DNA of 64,000 nucleotides from NCBI RefSeq assembly GCF_947855115.1, contig NZ_CANTZW010000008.1, positions 1 to 64,000 on the forward strand. Reading direction: 5' to 3'. Below are positions 54,564 through 64,000 of the stretch, one piece after another. A program made the translations under genes and the position numbers. The stretch's first letter is position 1. Every line of letters starts with the position of its first letter. The notes under the pieces were generated by a model that was not told the DNA's origin, searched no databases, and saw only the letters and a list, made by a program, of their open reading frames with translations. The stretch is from an uncultured Parabacteroides sp. (GTDB taxonomy: Bacteria > Bacteroidota > Bacteroidia > Bacteroidales > Tannerellaceae).

Positions 54564-57500
54564 ATGTTTGAAATATTTATCAGGCGCCCTATCTTATCGG
54601 GCGTGATCTCGGTGGTAATTGTCTTCTTGGGATTGCTGGCGATCAATTCTTTGCCGATCACCCAGTTCCCGGATATTGTGCCTCCTTCCGTTACCGTTAC
54701 CGCCCGTTATACCGGAGCGAATGCCGACGTGATGGCGAAAACGGTGGCGACCCCGTTGGAACGTGCCATCAACGGTGTACCCGGAATGACCTATATGACC
54801 TCTGTTTGTACGAACGACGGTATGTCCTTGACCACGATCTATTTCAAGGTAGGAACTGATCCGGACGTAGCTTCCGTGAATGTGCAGAATCGTGTGACCA
54901 CCGTGCTGGATGAGCTTCCGGAAGAGGTGATCCGTGCCGGTGTGATCACGGAGAAAGAGGTAAACAGTATGTTGATGTATCTGAACATCATGAGCTCGGA
55001 CAGTACCCATACGGAGAAATTCGTATATAACTTCGCCGATATTAATATCTTGCGCGAGTTGAAGCGTATTGATGGCGTGGGATTCGTGGAGATCATGGGT
55101 AGTCGTGATTATGCGATGCGCGTATGGTTGAACCCGAACCGTTTGGCAGCTTATAATATGTCACCGCAGGAGGTTACAGAGGCGATCCGTTCACAGAATA
55201 TTGAGGCCGCTCCAGGTAAGACCGGTATTAGTTCCGATAAGATACCACAACAATTACAATACGTCTTGCAATATAGTGGTAAGTTCAGTACGCCGGAGGA
55301 ATATGGCGAGATAGTCTTGAAAGCCTTGCCGGATGGTTCCGTGCTTCGTCTGAAAGATGTTGCGACGATTGAGTTCGACTCCGAGGATTATAATATGATC
55401 TCCATGACAGACGGAAAACCTTCTGCTTCTATCATGATCAAGCAGCGTCCGGGCTCGAACGCCCGTGAGGTGATCCAACAGATCAAGGCGAAGATGGAGG
55501 AACTGAAGGAGACGACTTTCGCTCCCGGCATGGAATATAATATCTCGTACGACGTATCTCGTTTTTTGGACGCTTCCATATCGGTCGTACTCAAGACTTT
55601 GTTGGAGGCGTTTATCTTGGTATTTATCGTGGTGTATCTTTTCTTGCAGGATTTCCGGTCTACATTGATACCGGCGATCGCTGTTCCGGTATCGTTGGTC
55701 GGTACATTCTTCTTTATGCAGATGTTGGGTTTCTCGATCAATATGTTGACCTTGTTTGCGTTGGTACTCGCTATCGGTATCGTGGTGGATAATGCGATCG
55801 TAGTGGTGGAGGCGGTTCACGTAAAGATGCATAATGAGAAGTTACCCCCGTTGAGAGCGACAGAGAAAGCGATCCGTGAGATCGGAGGAGCGATTATTGC
55901 CATTACGTTGGTGATGTCTGCCGTGTTTATCCCGGTGGGTTTCATGGACGGTACGGTAGGTATCTTTTATCGGCAGTTCTCGTTGACGCTTGCCGTGGCG
56001 ATCGTTATTTCCGGTGTGAACGCCTTGACGTTGTCTCCGGCCCTTTGCGCCTTATTGCTGAAACCGGTATCTCATTCGAAAAAGGCAAAGAAAAGTCTCT
56101 TGACTCGTTTCTTCGATGGCTTTAACCGCCGTTATGATTTCTTGGAACGTCGCTATCGGCTGAATTTAAGATGGTTTTTGAATCGCCGGACACTGACGTA
56201 CGCTACTTTGATTATTTTCTGTTTGGCTACATGGGGAATGACGCTTGTGTTACCTTCCGGCTTTATCCCGAACGAAGACCAAGGTATGATCTATGTGAAT
56301 GTAGATGCGCCTCCAGGAGCGACTTTGGAACGTTCGGAAGCGGCCTTGAACAAGGTACAGGCGGCTTTGTTGCCGTTGGAAGAGGTGGAGACGATCTCTA
56401 CGCTGGCCGGCTATAGCTTGATGACTGAGACGGAGGGTGCTAGTTTCGGTATGGGTATGATTAACTTGACCCCTTGGGATGAGCGAGAGCAGACCGCCGC
56501 AGAATTGATGAGCGTATATGCGGATCGTGTGGCTCATATCAAGGATGCGGATATCCAGTTCTTCTTGCCGCCTACGGTTCCGGGATTCGGTAATGCGAGT
56601 GGTTTCGAGCTTCGTCTGCAAGACAAGACCGCCGGTACCTTTGCCGAGTTGGATCAAGTTGCCAAGAGTTTTGTGGCAAAGTTAAACGCAGACCCTCGTC
56701 TGACAGGTGTAACCTCCGGTTTCAACCCGAATTTCCCGCAATATTTACTCCGTGTGGATTTGGCGAAAGCGGCAAAGTTGGGTATCAATGTGAATGAATC
56801 CATGGAGACTTTGCAATCCTATGTAGGTAGTTTCTACTCTTCCAATTTCGTCCGTTTCGGTCAGATGTATAAGGTCATGTTGCAAGCGGCTCCAGAGTAT
56901 CGTATGAATCCGGAGGATTTGTTTAGCTTGTACGCTAAGAATAAAGAGGGGAATATGGTGCCTTATTCCAACTTTATGACGATGGAGCGCGTATACGGGC
57001 CGAGCCAGATTACCCGTTACAACTTGTTTACCTCGGCCATGATTACCGGTGAAGCTGCTCCGGGTGTCAGTTCGGGTGAGGCCTTGGCTGCTGTCGAGGA
57101 GATCGCTTCCGAGGCATTGCCCCGTGGATATGATATCGAATGGTCTGGTGTAGCGAAGGAAGAGAAGGAATCCGGGGGACAGACCTTGGTGATATTCGCT
57201 ATTTGCTTGATCTTTGTTTACTTGTTGCTTGCCGCCCAATATGAGAGTTTGCTCCTCCCGCTTCCGGTTATCCTGTCGCTTCCGGCGGGTGTGTTCGGCT
57301 CATTCTTCCTGCTATATGTGGTGGGATTGGAGAATAATATCTATGCGCAGGTAGCACTGGTGATGTTGATCGGCTTGCTGGGAAAGAATGCGATCTTGAT
57401 TATTGAGGTGGCGAACCAATGCCGCCGGGAAGGGGTGAGCGTGATGGGGGCCGCTGTTCAGGGAGCAACCAGCCGTTTACGTCCGATCCTGATGACATCC

Positions 57501-57722
57501 TTCGCCTTTATCAGTGGCTTGATTCCGTTGACGATCGCTTCGGGAGCCGGTGCCTTGGGTAACCGTTCTATCGGTACAGCGGCGGCCGGAGGTATGTTTA
57601 TCGGTACGTTTGTCGGCATCTTCTTGATCCCGGGGCTTTATGTGATTTTTGAGTCACTGGCTACTTATTTGAAAAAGAGAAAAGAGAAAGAGCAAATTAA
57701 AGAAGACGAGTATGTGTATTAA
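54564..57722 (+). CDS. RND multidrug efflux permease (HAE1/AcrB family)
   Basis: Proton-driven trimeric pump of 1052 residues with twelve membrane helices and two large periplasmic loops. The start FEIFIRRPILSGVISVVIVF and NSLPITQFPDIVPPSV are typical of the HAE1 class. The helix 4 residues for the proton relay appear in ALVLAIGIVVDNAIVVVEAV, and helix 10 has LVMLIGLLGKNAILIIEVAN. Substrates are probably drugs, dyes or bile salts, as known for the family, but are not shown by sequence. Confidence 0.96.
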   Translation: MFEIFIRRPILSGVISVVIVFLGLLAINSLPITQFPDIVPPSVTVTARYTGANADVMAKTVATPLERAINGVPGMTYMTSVCTNDGMSLTTIYFKVGTDPDVASVNVQNRVTTVLDELPEEVIRAGVITEKEVNSMLMYLNIMSSDSTHTEKFVYNFADINILRELKRIDGVGFVEIMGSRDYAMRVWLNPNRLAAYNMSPQEVTEAIRSQNIEAAPGKTGISSDKIPQQLQYVLQYSGKFSTPEEYGEIVLKALPDGSVLRLKDVATIEFDSEDYNMISMTDGKPSASIMIKQRPGSNAREVIQQIKAKMEELKETTFAPGMEYNISYDVSRFLDASISVVLKTLLEAFILVFIVVYLFLQDFRSTLIPAIAVPVSLVGTFFFMQMLGFSINMLTLFALVLAIGIVVDNAIVVVEAVHVKMHNEKLPPLRATEKAIREIGGAIIAITLVMSAVFIPVGFMDGTVGIFYRQFSLTLAVAIVISGVNALTLSPALCALLLKPVSHSKKAKKSLLTRFFDGFNRRYDFLERRYRLNLRWFLNRRTLTYATLIIFCLATWGMTLVLPSGFIPNEDQGMIYVNVDAPPGATLERSEAALNKVQAALLPLEEVETISTLAGYSLMTETEGASFGMGMINLTPWDEREQTAAELMSVYADRVAHIKDADIQFFLPPTVPGFGNASGFELRLQDKTAGTFAELDQVAKSFVAKLNADPRLTGVTSGFNPNFPQYLLRVDLAKAAKLGINVNESMETLQSYVGSFYSSNFVRFGQMYKVMLQAAPEYRMNPEDLFSLYAKNKEGNMVPYSNFMTMERVYGPSQITRYNLFTSAMITGEAAPGVSSGEALAAVEEIASEALPRGYDIEWSGVAKEEKESGGQTLVIFAICLIFVYLLLAAQYESLLLPLPVILSLPAGVFGSFFLLYVVGLENNIYAQVALVMLIGLLGKNAILIIEVANQCRREGVSVMGAAVQGATSRLRPILMTSFAFISGLIPLTIASGAGALGNRSIGTAAAGGMFIGTFVGIFLIPGLYVIFESLATYLKKRKEKEQIKEDEYVY

Positions 57723-57726
57723 TAAG

Positions 57727-59151
57727 ATGAGATATATAATGATATGCGCCTTGGCTTTGGTTGCTTTGGCCGGCTGTAAGACCCCTGAGTTATCGGTGGA
57801 CGAGCGGATCTCGCTTCCAGAATCCGGCGAGATGGGTACGATTGACACTACTTTCGTGAAACCCCTGTCGTGGGATGTCTTTTTCCAGGATTCTTTGTTG
57901 CAGGGCTACGTGGAAGTGGCTTTACGCAATAATCATTCTTTTCGGCAAAGTATGGAGCGTATCACCATGAGCCGTGCAGCCTTGCAACGGGCGAAGGGGC
58001 TTTTGTTGCCGGACGTGGGATTGAGTATCGGGGCGTCCGTGAATCGTTTCGGTGAATATACGATGGATGGTGTGGGTAACAGTGAGACGAATGTACCTTC
58101 CCTACCGAAGGATAAACACATACCAGACCCGTACCGAGATTTTGGATTGAGCCTGAGCTTTCAATGGGAAGCGGATATCTGGGGGAAACTAACCCGTAAG
58201 AAACAGGCCGCCGCCGCTCGGTGGATGGCTTCCGTGGAGGCCACTCGTTTTGCCCAGTCGATGTTGATCTCCGACTTGGCGATTCAATATTATGAGTTGA
58301 TAGGTTTGGACAGGCGTGAAGAGGTATTGCGGAACGCCTTGGCCAGTGCCCGTCGTTCCTATGAGTTGACTCGTCAGCTTAAGAAAGAAGGAGCGGAGAC
58401 TCAACTGGCGGTCGATCAGTTTTATGCCCGTGTATTGTCGATAGAAAGCAAATTGCTGGAGAACGACCAGTTAATCGGTGAGAAGGAGAGGGCTATCGCT
58501 TGCCTGTTAGGTGTTTTTCCTTTTGAAATTCGTCGGATGGGGTTTGATGAGTTGCGTAAATTACCAGTTCCTTTGTCGGAAGGGATTCCGGCGAACCTGC
58601 TGACGCTACGTCCGGACGTGCGTTCTGCCGAGATGGAACTGATCGCCTCCAAAGCGGATGCGATAGCGGCTAAAGCGGCTTTCTATCCTTCGTTGGTTCT
58701 TGGTGCTAGCGGAGGTTTCAATGCTTTTGACGTGGGGAAGTGGTTTCATTCGCCTGCATCTCTGGTGTATGACTTGGCTGCGGGTATCACGGCTCCTATC
58801 TTCCGCCGAAATGAGATCCGCTCATTGTGGAACGAGGCGAAAGCTTCCCAGCGTATCGCTTTATCCCAGTATCATGAGACTGCGTTGAACGCATATACCG
58901 AGGTACTTGATTTGTATTGTGCCTGCCAGACCCAGACGGAACGTATCCACTTGAAAGAGGAAGAGTCTTTGGCTCACCAGCGATCCGTGGTGAACGCCAG
59001 CGAGATGTTCCAGTTGAGTTATGTCGGTTTCTTGGAGGTGCTTTCTGCCGAGGAACGTTATCTGGATAGCGAGTTGGAGCATATTGATATTGTCACTGAT
59101 TTATGCCGGAAGAAGATCTTGTTATACCGGGCATTGGGAGGCGGTTGTTGA
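57727..59151 (+). CDS. Outer-membrane efflux lipoprotein (OprM/TolC family)
   Basis: Outer-membrane channel of the tripartite pump. The signal MRYIMICALALVALAGC ends in a lipobox (Cys17), then the two structural repeats of the OMF family: SFQWEADIWGKLTRKKQAAA is the DxxG/W repeat 1 mark, and SLVYDLAAGITAPIFRRNEI the repeat 2 mark. I chose ATG 57727, four bases past the permease stop; ATG 57712 overlaps the permease by 11 bases and would add five residues. The product has about 474 residues. Confidence 0.94.
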   Translation: MRYIMICALALVALAGCKTPELSVDERISLPESGEMGTIDTTFVKPLSWDVFFQDSLLQGYVEVALRNNHSFRQSMERITMSRAALQRAKGLLLPDVGLSIGASVNRFGEYTMDGVGNSETNVPSLPKDKHIPDPYRDFGLSLSFQWEADIWGKLTRKKQAAAARWMASVEATRFAQSMLISDLAIQYYELIGLDRREEVLRNALASARRSYELTRQLKKEGAETQLAVDQFYARVLSIESKLLENDQLIGEKERAIACLLGVFPFEIRRMGFDELRKLPVPLSEGIPANLLTLRPDVRSAEMELIASKADAIAAKAAFYPSLVLGASGGFNAFDVGKWFHSPASLVYDLAAGITAPIFRRNEIRSLWNEAKASQRIALSQYHETALNAYTEVLDLYCACQTQTERIHLKEEESLAHQRSVVNASEMFQLSYVGFLEVLSAEERYLDSELEHIDIVTDLCRKKILLYRALGGGC

Positions 59152-59177
59152 TTTTTACTGTGGCAAACCTTGCAGAG

Positions 59178-59245
59178 CTACTGCATCAGTATTGCAGTGG
59201 CTCCGCAAAGGTATCGCAGGGATACTGCATTGCGGATTACAGTGG
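59178..59245. repeat. Imperfect direct repeat
   Basis: CTACTGCATCAGTATTGCAG with trailing TGG (59178-59200) and ATACTGCATTGCGGATTACAG (59222-59242) with trailing TGG are about 24-bp near copies, 44 bases apart, just after the RND operon. Confidence 0.45.
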
Positions 59246-59377
59246 AGATACATTTTTCACAAAGCTGGACAACTTCGACCATTTGTCGTTTCTTCTGGAA
59301 CCCATCCTGGTGGTGTGAGCGACTTGTTACGATAAGGTATCAGACTGTTTTGAGTAATTTGATAAGACGTTCGGCAT

Positions 59378-59398
59378 GTCCTACCGATAGGACTTTTT
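59378..59398 (+). terminator. Terminator-like hairpin downstream of the RND operon
   Basis: GTCCTA (59378-59383), loop CCGA, TAGGAC (59388-59393) and five T's. It is 227 bases past the last RND gene stop. Confidence 0.6.
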
Positions 59399-59588
59399 GT
59401 TATTCGATAAGCTCAAGGGTAATGGAGGTACTATAACTTACACCGCAAGTATAAACACTGCCGTTATACTCCATTTGAGTCAGTTGGCAGGTGGTTTTGT
59501 AACAGGACAGAAATTCGTCGATAGTATAGCCCATTGCCCCTTCGTGGCTATATAATGCCTCGGGTACTCCAAGAGGGGATGAGTTTCT

Positions 59589-59770
59589 TGCCTTTGAGTT
59601 TATTTCCGGTACTACCATGTATCTGAGATATGTAAAAAGGTAAGCGGTAAACCAACCTCTTGTCGGATGAACCGTTTTACTCTTCAGGAGATTATCCGAT
59701 TACTGAGACAAAAAAGCTTTCCATGACAGAGATTTCCGAACGACTGAATTTTTGCTTTATTTCTCGTTTT
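59589..59770 (+). pseudogene. Decayed AraC-family regulator, DNA-binding end
   Basis: Pieces in different frames fit in order to the double helix-turn-helix of a Bacteroidetes AraC protein: TTMYL (59610-59624) then SEICKKVSGKPT and MNRFTLQEIIRLLRQK (59622-59714) then KLSMTEISERLNF and CFISRF (59714-59770). The switch at 59709-59716 lies in a run of six A's, where one extra A would restore the frame. Several other indels and missing segments are present, so it cannot make the full protein. Confidence 0.6.
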
Positions 59771-59777
59771 TTATCCC

Positions 59778-59785
59778 TATCTTTG
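59778..59785 (+). promoter_or_regulatory. -7 box for the DUF5916 gene
   Basis: TATCTTTG matches TAnnTTTG exactly, 33 bases before the start at 59818. Confidence 0.5.
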
Positions 59786-59817
59786 AGGTCTATTATTATC
59801 CTATAGTCTAGACCATT

Positions 59818-62460
59818 ATGAGATATCAGACTCTATTTGTGTTTTTAGGATTATCTTTGTTGTGCAAGGCCCAGCAAGATTCGATCGTCCCTTTTGAGAA
59901 AGCTTATAAACGTACGTATACGATCCGGAAAGTATCGGGAGAGAGACCTGTAATCGATGGTAAACTAGATGAGGATTTTTGGACGAAACAGGGTGAATGG
60001 TCGGATCATTTCGTGCAAATTATCCCCTATGAGCGGGTGGTCACTCAATCCCCGACCCGGGTAAAGCTTTTCTACGATGATAAATATATCTACGTAGGTG
60101 TATATTGTAAAGATGCCATGCCGGATAAAATGAATCGTTTTATCGGGAACCGGGATGATAATAGCCTTGGCGATTTGATCAGTGTCGCTTTCGATACCTA
60201 CCATGATTATCGTGCGGCCCCGGAATTCAATATCAATTTGGGAGGAAATAAGACGGATCTGGTCGTGACGGATAAGCTGAATGTCAATTTGAGTTGGAAC
60301 GCTGTATGGGAAGGTCGGACACATATCGACCAGGCAGATTCCAGTTGGACCGCCGAGCTACGTATCCCATTCAGCCAGTTGCGTTATAACCAGAAATCAA
60401 AAGATGGCGTTTGGGGCTTGCACGTACGCCGTATCATTCGCCGGAATAATGAGGTGCAGAACTGGAGCATGATTCCCTTGAAAAATAACGGGCATGTTTT
60501 CTCTTTCGGTAACATGAGCGGCATGGATTCTGTTCCGAAGCCCCGTGGCATTGAGTTCTTGCCTTATGTGATGGGGAAATACAGGCATGAGCCTAGAATA
60601 GACGGTAGTCCTTACCAAAAAGGACATAGCTGGGGAGGTAATGTGGGCTTGGACGCTAAGTTTGCCCTCTCGGATTATACGTTGGATATGACGATCAATC
60701 CGGATTACGGGCAGGTCGAATTAGATCCCTCGGTTATGAATCTCACGGCCTACGAGACGTTCTATGAGGAGAAACGCCCTTTTTTCTTGGAAGGGAAGCA
60801 TATCTTGGATTTCGCTAACGGAAATGATATGATGTTTTATACCCGGAGGATCGGGGCATCTCCTTCCTATACGCCACAGGATATCGATAATATAAACAAT
60901 TTTGCCAGTACGAAGGAGAATGTTCCGATTATCGGGGCTTTGAAACTGACCGGGACGAATCGACGAGGCCTGACAATCGGGGTAATTGAGAGCGTGACGG
61001 CACGTTCCTCCTCTAAGGTCACTCGTGGTGGAATGGAAAACGTAGAGGTCGTAGAGCCTTTGACGAATTATACGGTAGCCCGTGTCCAAAAAAACTGGAA
61101 AGGGAATACCTTGCTGGGTGGTATGGTCACTTCGGTAAACCGTGCCTTGGACCAGCCTTACTTGGAGGACTTAATGGTGCGTAACGCTTTCACGGCAGGA
61201 ATTGATTTTACCCAGTATTTCAAGAACCGTCTTTATTATGTAGATGTAAAAGGGATGTTGAGTTCCTTGCATGGTAACGCCGCTGCGATTACAGCTTTAC
61301 AAAAAAGCGTAGCACATTATTATCAACGGGAGTCATCCTCCGGTTATCTGGGAGTAGATCCTGCCCGTCGTTCCTTAACAGGTACAGGAGGTTATGTGAA
61401 AGTGGGGAGGAAAGGTAATGCCAAATGGAATTTCTCGGAGACCTTCACTTGGTCTTCTCCCGGTTTCGACCTGAATGATATCGGATATATGAAGGAGACG
61501 GATTATTTGATGAATGAAACGGAAATCGTGTATCGGCAGACCGATATCTGGAGAATTTTCCGGTATAATGCCTTTACCTTGTCTCAGAAGAATATGTGGA
61601 ATTATGGCGGGACTCCTTTCTGTAACAACGCCTCTTTGCGTTGGCAGAGTATGACAATGGATCGGTATGAATGGGACGTGAAGGAAACGTTTTGTTGGAA
61701 CTGGCTGGATAGCCGCCTGTTGAGGGGAGGGCCGGATGTCCGTTTCGGACCTTATTTTGCGACTTCCGCTAAATTTAACACCGATAAGGCGAAACGGATG
61801 ATGTTCATGCTGAAATATGAGGGAGATCATAATTTCGAAGGGAATCGTTTCAATACGATCTCACCAAGCTTGACATTCCGTTTAGGAAACCACGTCTATT
61901 TGTCCGGGCAGTTGGATTATGCTTGGAATACAGATCGGATGCAATATGTGGCTACGGCGAACCCACTTGGTTCGAGTAGCTTGAATTCTTGCTATGTCAT
62001 GGGGCATATGGATCAGCAGACCTATGGCCTCACTTTGAAATTGCAGGTGAACGTGACTCCCGATATTTCCATCCAGTTCTATGGCGCCCCATTTACCTCT
62101 ATCGCAAAATATGATGAGTTCAAATTAGCGGCAGATACGAAGTCGCATGCCTTTGAGAACCGTTTCCGGCGTGTTGGCCCAGACAACCTAAGTTATGCGG
62201 AGGGTGTCTATACGATAGGGAAGGGAGACGGGCAGATCGCTTTTGAGAACCCGGATTTCAGATTTAACGAGTTTCGTTCTAACTTGGTAGCCCGTTGGGA
62301 ATACTTGCCCGGCTCCACGCTTTACTTTGTATGGGAACACCGGATGTCAAACCGGGATAACTGGTATACTTCCGGCTGGGGGACTAATTTGGATCGTATG
62401 TGGAGACTCCCTTCTACAAATACGTTCATGATCAAAATGAATTATTGGTTCAACTTGTAA
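59818..62460 (+). CDS. DUF5916 protein with CBM9-like N-terminal domain
   Basis: Exported protein of 880 residues. A signal peptide (to about residue 18, LLCKA/Q) precedes a carbohydrate-binding family 9-like domain (about 38-230: RPVIDGKLDEDFWTKQGEW, then YDDKYIYVGVYC), followed by a large beta-rich DUF5916 part, which looks like an outer-membrane barrel (many alternating aromatic strands, final residue Leu after WFN). Family function is unknown; the N-terminal domain suggests sugar binding. It stands alone with its own promoter. Confidence 0.85.
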   Translation: MRYQTLFVFLGLSLLCKAQQDSIVPFEKAYKRTYTIRKVSGERPVIDGKLDEDFWTKQGEWSDHFVQIIPYERVVTQSPTRVKLFYDDKYIYVGVYCKDAMPDKMNRFIGNRDDNSLGDLISVAFDTYHDYRAAPEFNINLGGNKTDLVVTDKLNVNLSWNAVWEGRTHIDQADSSWTAELRIPFSQLRYNQKSKDGVWGLHVRRIIRRNNEVQNWSMIPLKNNGHVFSFGNMSGMDSVPKPRGIEFLPYVMGKYRHEPRIDGSPYQKGHSWGGNVGLDAKFALSDYTLDMTINPDYGQVELDPSVMNLTAYETFYEEKRPFFLEGKHILDFANGNDMMFYTRRIGASPSYTPQDIDNINNFASTKENVPIIGALKLTGTNRRGLTIGVIESVTARSSSKVTRGGMENVEVVEPLTNYTVARVQKNWKGNTLLGGMVTSVNRALDQPYLEDLMVRNAFTAGIDFTQYFKNRLYYVDVKGMLSSLHGNAAAITALQKSVAHYYQRESSSGYLGVDPARRSLTGTGGYVKVGRKGNAKWNFSETFTWSSPGFDLNDIGYMKETDYLMNETEIVYRQTDIWRIFRYNAFTLSQKNMWNYGGTPFCNNASLRWQSMTMDRYEWDVKETFCWNWLDSRLLRGGPDVRFGPYFATSAKFNTDKAKRMMFMLKYEGDHNFEGNRFNTISPSLTFRLGNHVYLSGQLDYAWNTDRMQYVATANPLGSSSLNSCYVMGHMDQQTYGLTLKLQVNVTPDISIQFYGAPFTSIAKYDEFKLAADTKSHAFENRFRRVGPDNLSYAEGVYTIGKGDGQIAFENPDFRFNEFRSNLVARWEYLPGSTLYFVWEHRMSNRDNWYTSGWGTNLDRMWRLPSTNTFMIKMNYWFNL

Positions 62461-62477
62461 ATATAGGCGGAATTCAT

Positions 62478-62485
62478 TAGCTTTG
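62478..62485 (+). promoter_or_regulatory. -7 box for the PspC-domain gene
   Basis: TAGCTTTG matches TAnnTTTG, 25 bases before the ATG at 62510. Confidence 0.45.
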
Positions 62486-62509
62486 TATATCAATAAAGAC
62501 ATAAAAGAT

Positions 62510-62704
62510 ATGGAAGAGAAGAAAAGATTAACCCGTTCGAATGACGGGATGATAGGTGGAGTTTGCGCCGGCCTTGCGGAATACTTGGGTATTGATCCGA
62601 CGGTGGTGCGGGTCGCTTGGGTATTGATGGTTTTTTTCGCTGGATTCGGTATATTACTGTATATTATATTATGGTTGATAATGCCTAAACAACAGATTGG
62701 ATAA
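62510..62704 (+). CDS. PspC-domain small membrane protein
   Basis: A 64-residue protein with the PspC pattern: MEEKKRLTRSNDGMIGGVCA at the N-terminus, GLAEYLGIDPTVVRVAWVL, then one membrane helix and the ending IILWLIMPKQ. I chose ATG 62510; a TTG nine codons earlier is in frame but would lie inside the promoter region. Relatives take part in envelope stress responses. The uvrB start follows four bases after its stop. Confidence 0.92.
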   Translation: MEEKKRLTRSNDGMIGGVCAGLAEYLGIDPTVVRVAWVLMVFFAGFGILLYIILWLIMPKQQIG

Positions 62705-62707
62705 GGA

Positions 62708-64000
62708 ATGAATTTTGAGATATCGTCTTCGTTCAGTCCCACGGGAGATCAGCCCGAGGCGATTGCGGCGTTGTCGGAAGGGATCAAGGATGGTGTTCCT
62801 TTCCAAACTCTTTTAGGGGTAACAGGTTCCGGTAAGACCTTTACGATCGCTAACGTGATAAAAGAAGTCCAGAGACCAACCTTGATATTGAGCCATAATA
62901 AGACGCTTGCTGCGCAGTTGTATAGTGAGTTTAAAGCTTTTTTCCCGAACAATGCGGTGGAATACTTTGTATCTTATTATGATTATTACCAACCGGAAGC
63001 CTATCTACCTTCTACCGATACATACATCGAGAAAGACTTGGCGATCAATGAGGAAATCGATAAGCTACGCTTGAGGGCTACGGCTTCCTTGTTGTCGGGT
63101 CGTAAGGATGTTATCGTGGTATCGTCTGTATCCTGTTTATACGGTATGGCAGATCCTACGGCTTTCGCCGAGAAAGTGACACATCTGGAACGGGGTATGC
63201 GTATTGACAGGGATAAACTATTGCGTCGCTTCGTGGATGCTCTGTATGTGAATAACAAGTTGGAATTTAAGAGTGGCTGTTTCCGTGTGAATGGGGATAC
63301 GGTGGATATTTTCCCGGCAATCGAGACTTTCGACGGCATGGCTTACCGTATTGAGTTTTGGGATGACGAGATAGACCGGATCTCTTCGTTCAATCCCTTG
63401 ACGGGAGAGGAATACGATGAGCAGGATGAGCTGAATATTTACCCGACCAATTTGTTCGTTACCACCCAAGATCGTATCAATACGGCGATTAGCCAAATCG
63501 ATGTAGACCTGGGTACGCAGGTGAATTATTTGAGGGAGATCGGCAAGCCGTTCGAGGCGAAACGTTTGTATGAGCGCGTCACGTTCGACTTGGAGATGAT
63601 CCGAGAGTTGGGTCATTGCTCGGGTATCGAAAACTATTCTCGTTATTTTGACGGGCGTATGGCGGGAGACCGCCCTTTCTGCCTGTTAGATTATTTCCCG
63701 AAAGACTTTCTGCTTGTCGTAGATGAGAGTCATGTGACGATCCCCCAGATACGTGCGATGTATGGTGGGGACTATGCCCGGAAAAAAAACTTGGTGGAGT
63801 ACGGTTTCCGTCTGCCGGCGGCGATGGATAACCGCCCGCTTACCTTTGAGGAGTTTGAGTCGTTGACTCCTTTAGGCATTTACGTGAGCGCTACTCCCGC
63901 CGATTATGAGTTGATCAAGAGCGAGGGTGTGGTGGTCGAGCAGGTTATACGTCCGACAGGCCTGTTAGACCCAGTAATAGATGTACGTCCTTCCCTGAAC
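62708..64000 (+). CDS. uvrB: UvrABC system protein B, N-terminal part (cut by the right edge)
   Basis: DNA damage-recognition helicase of nucleotide excision repair, a partner of UvrA and UvrC. The open frame starts ATG AAT TTT at 62708, three bases after the PspC stop, and runs 431 codons without a stop to the edge. It has [11 protein letters not shown], Walker A GVTGSGKT (residues 37-44), the beta-hairpin region [20 protein letters not shown], the Walker B strand [13 protein letters not shown] and [12 protein letters not shown]. UvrB is normally 660-680 residues, so about two thirds is present. Confidence 0.96.
   Translation, partial: MNFEISSSFSPTGDQPEAIAALSEGIKDGVPFQTLLGVTGSGKTFTIANVIKEVQRPTLILSHNKTLAAQLYSEFKAFFPNNAVEYFVSYYDYYQPEAYLPSTDTYIEKDLAINEEIDKLRLRATASLLSGRKDVIVVSSVSCLYGMADPTAFAEKVTHLERGMRIDRDKLLRRFVDALYVNNKLEFKSGCFRVNGDTVDIFPAIETFDGMAYRIEFWDDEIDRISSFNPLTGEEYDEQDELNIYPTNLFVTTQDRINTAISQIDVDLGTQVNYLREIGKPFEAKRLYERVTFDLEMIRELGHCSGIENYSRYFDGRMAGDRPFCLLDYFPKDFLLVVDESHVTIPQIRAMYGGDYARKKNLVEYGFRLPAAMDNRPLTFEEFESLTPLGIYVSATPADYELIKSEGVVVEQVIRPTGLLDPVIDVRPSLN

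Larger units (their letters stand above)
59152..59817. other. 666-bp gene-poor region with AraC remnants
   Basis: Holds two imperfect copies of a 24-bp word (59178-59245), a terminator-like hairpin (59378-59398), fragments of a decayed AraC-family gene (about 59589-59770) and a promoter box (59778-59785). The other short open frames here do not look like genes. Confidence 0.6.

Noticed and set aside
59021..59436. Overlapping plus-strand frames after the OprM-type gene
   Set aside because: They begin inside the OMF gene or in repeated noncoding DNA; no conserved pattern is seen.
59400..59618. 72-residue minus-strand open frame
   Set aside because: It overlaps the AraC remnant on the other strand and has no recognised pattern; a real fragment cannot be excluded.

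Overview
The window is chromosomal DNA of a gut Bacteroidales bacterium, most likely a Parabacteroides species (genus is inference; order is secure). The evidence is three SusC/SusD pairs, an ECF sigma/FecR pair coupled to an STN-type SusC, Bacteroidetes-type -7 promoter boxes (TAnnTTTG), A-rich start regions instead of strong Shine-Dalgarno sites, and an ATP synthase operon in the order beta, epsilon, small membrane protein, a, c, b, delta, alpha, gamma. I see no rRNA, tRNA, CRISPR array, prophage or intact insertion sequence.

Layout. 1-4.9 kb: a 25-codon gene end at the left edge, then a SusC/SusD pair. 5.1-7.1 kb: an ABC-F ATPase. 7.2-11.7 kb: amino-sugar genes, namely two tandem NagA-type deacetylases and a NagB-like/LmbE fusion whose NagB half has lost its catalytic residues. 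11.8-22.7 kb: a polysaccharide utilisation locus (PUL) with ECF sigma factor, FecR anti-sigma, STN-SusC, SusD, SGNH hydrolase and a divergent GH38-like enzyme. 22.8-32.6 kb, minus strand: a second PUL arm with isomerase, SusC, SusD and a GH106-like lipoprotein, with an AraC regulator divergent from the isomerase. 33.7-36.9 kb: singletons (BASS-like transporter, GNAT, Ogt methyltransferase, ferritin, a DUF695-like protein). 37.0-43.3 kb, minus strand: the threonine operon thrA, PGM-like protein, thrC, preceded by an EamA exporter and an unusual 309-bp leader. 43.5-50.7 kb, minus strand: the F1Fo ATP synthase operon. 51-52.7 kb: cutC and a YczE-like membrane protein. 52.9-59.2 kb: a small unknown ORF and a complete RND efflux operon. 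59.2-59.8 kb: a gene-poor stretch holding a decayed AraC-family gene. 59.8-64 kb: a DUF5916/CBM9-like outer-membrane protein, a PspC-domain protein and the first 431 codons of uvrB, cut by the right edge.

How the genes fit together. The SusC/SusD pairs import oligosaccharides that the neighbouring surface or periplasmic hydrolases cut. The middle pair would report its ligand through its STN domain to FecR and the ECF sigma factor. The minus-strand arm has no STN/sigma pair and is more likely controlled by the divergent AraC protein and/or two 17-bp dyads upstream of its SusC. The isomerase suggests a pentose or deoxy-hexose product. The three amino-sugar genes suggest N-acetyl-hexosamine use.

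The most interesting points are the catalytically empty NagB domain fused to an intact-looking LmbE domain, the thrA leader (a micro-ORF plus heptamer repeats that can pair across the leader up to the thrA start), the nested inverted repeats between susD and the SGNH gene, and AraC gene remains in two intergenic regions. No wholly new multi-gene system is evident. All alignments were made by eye.
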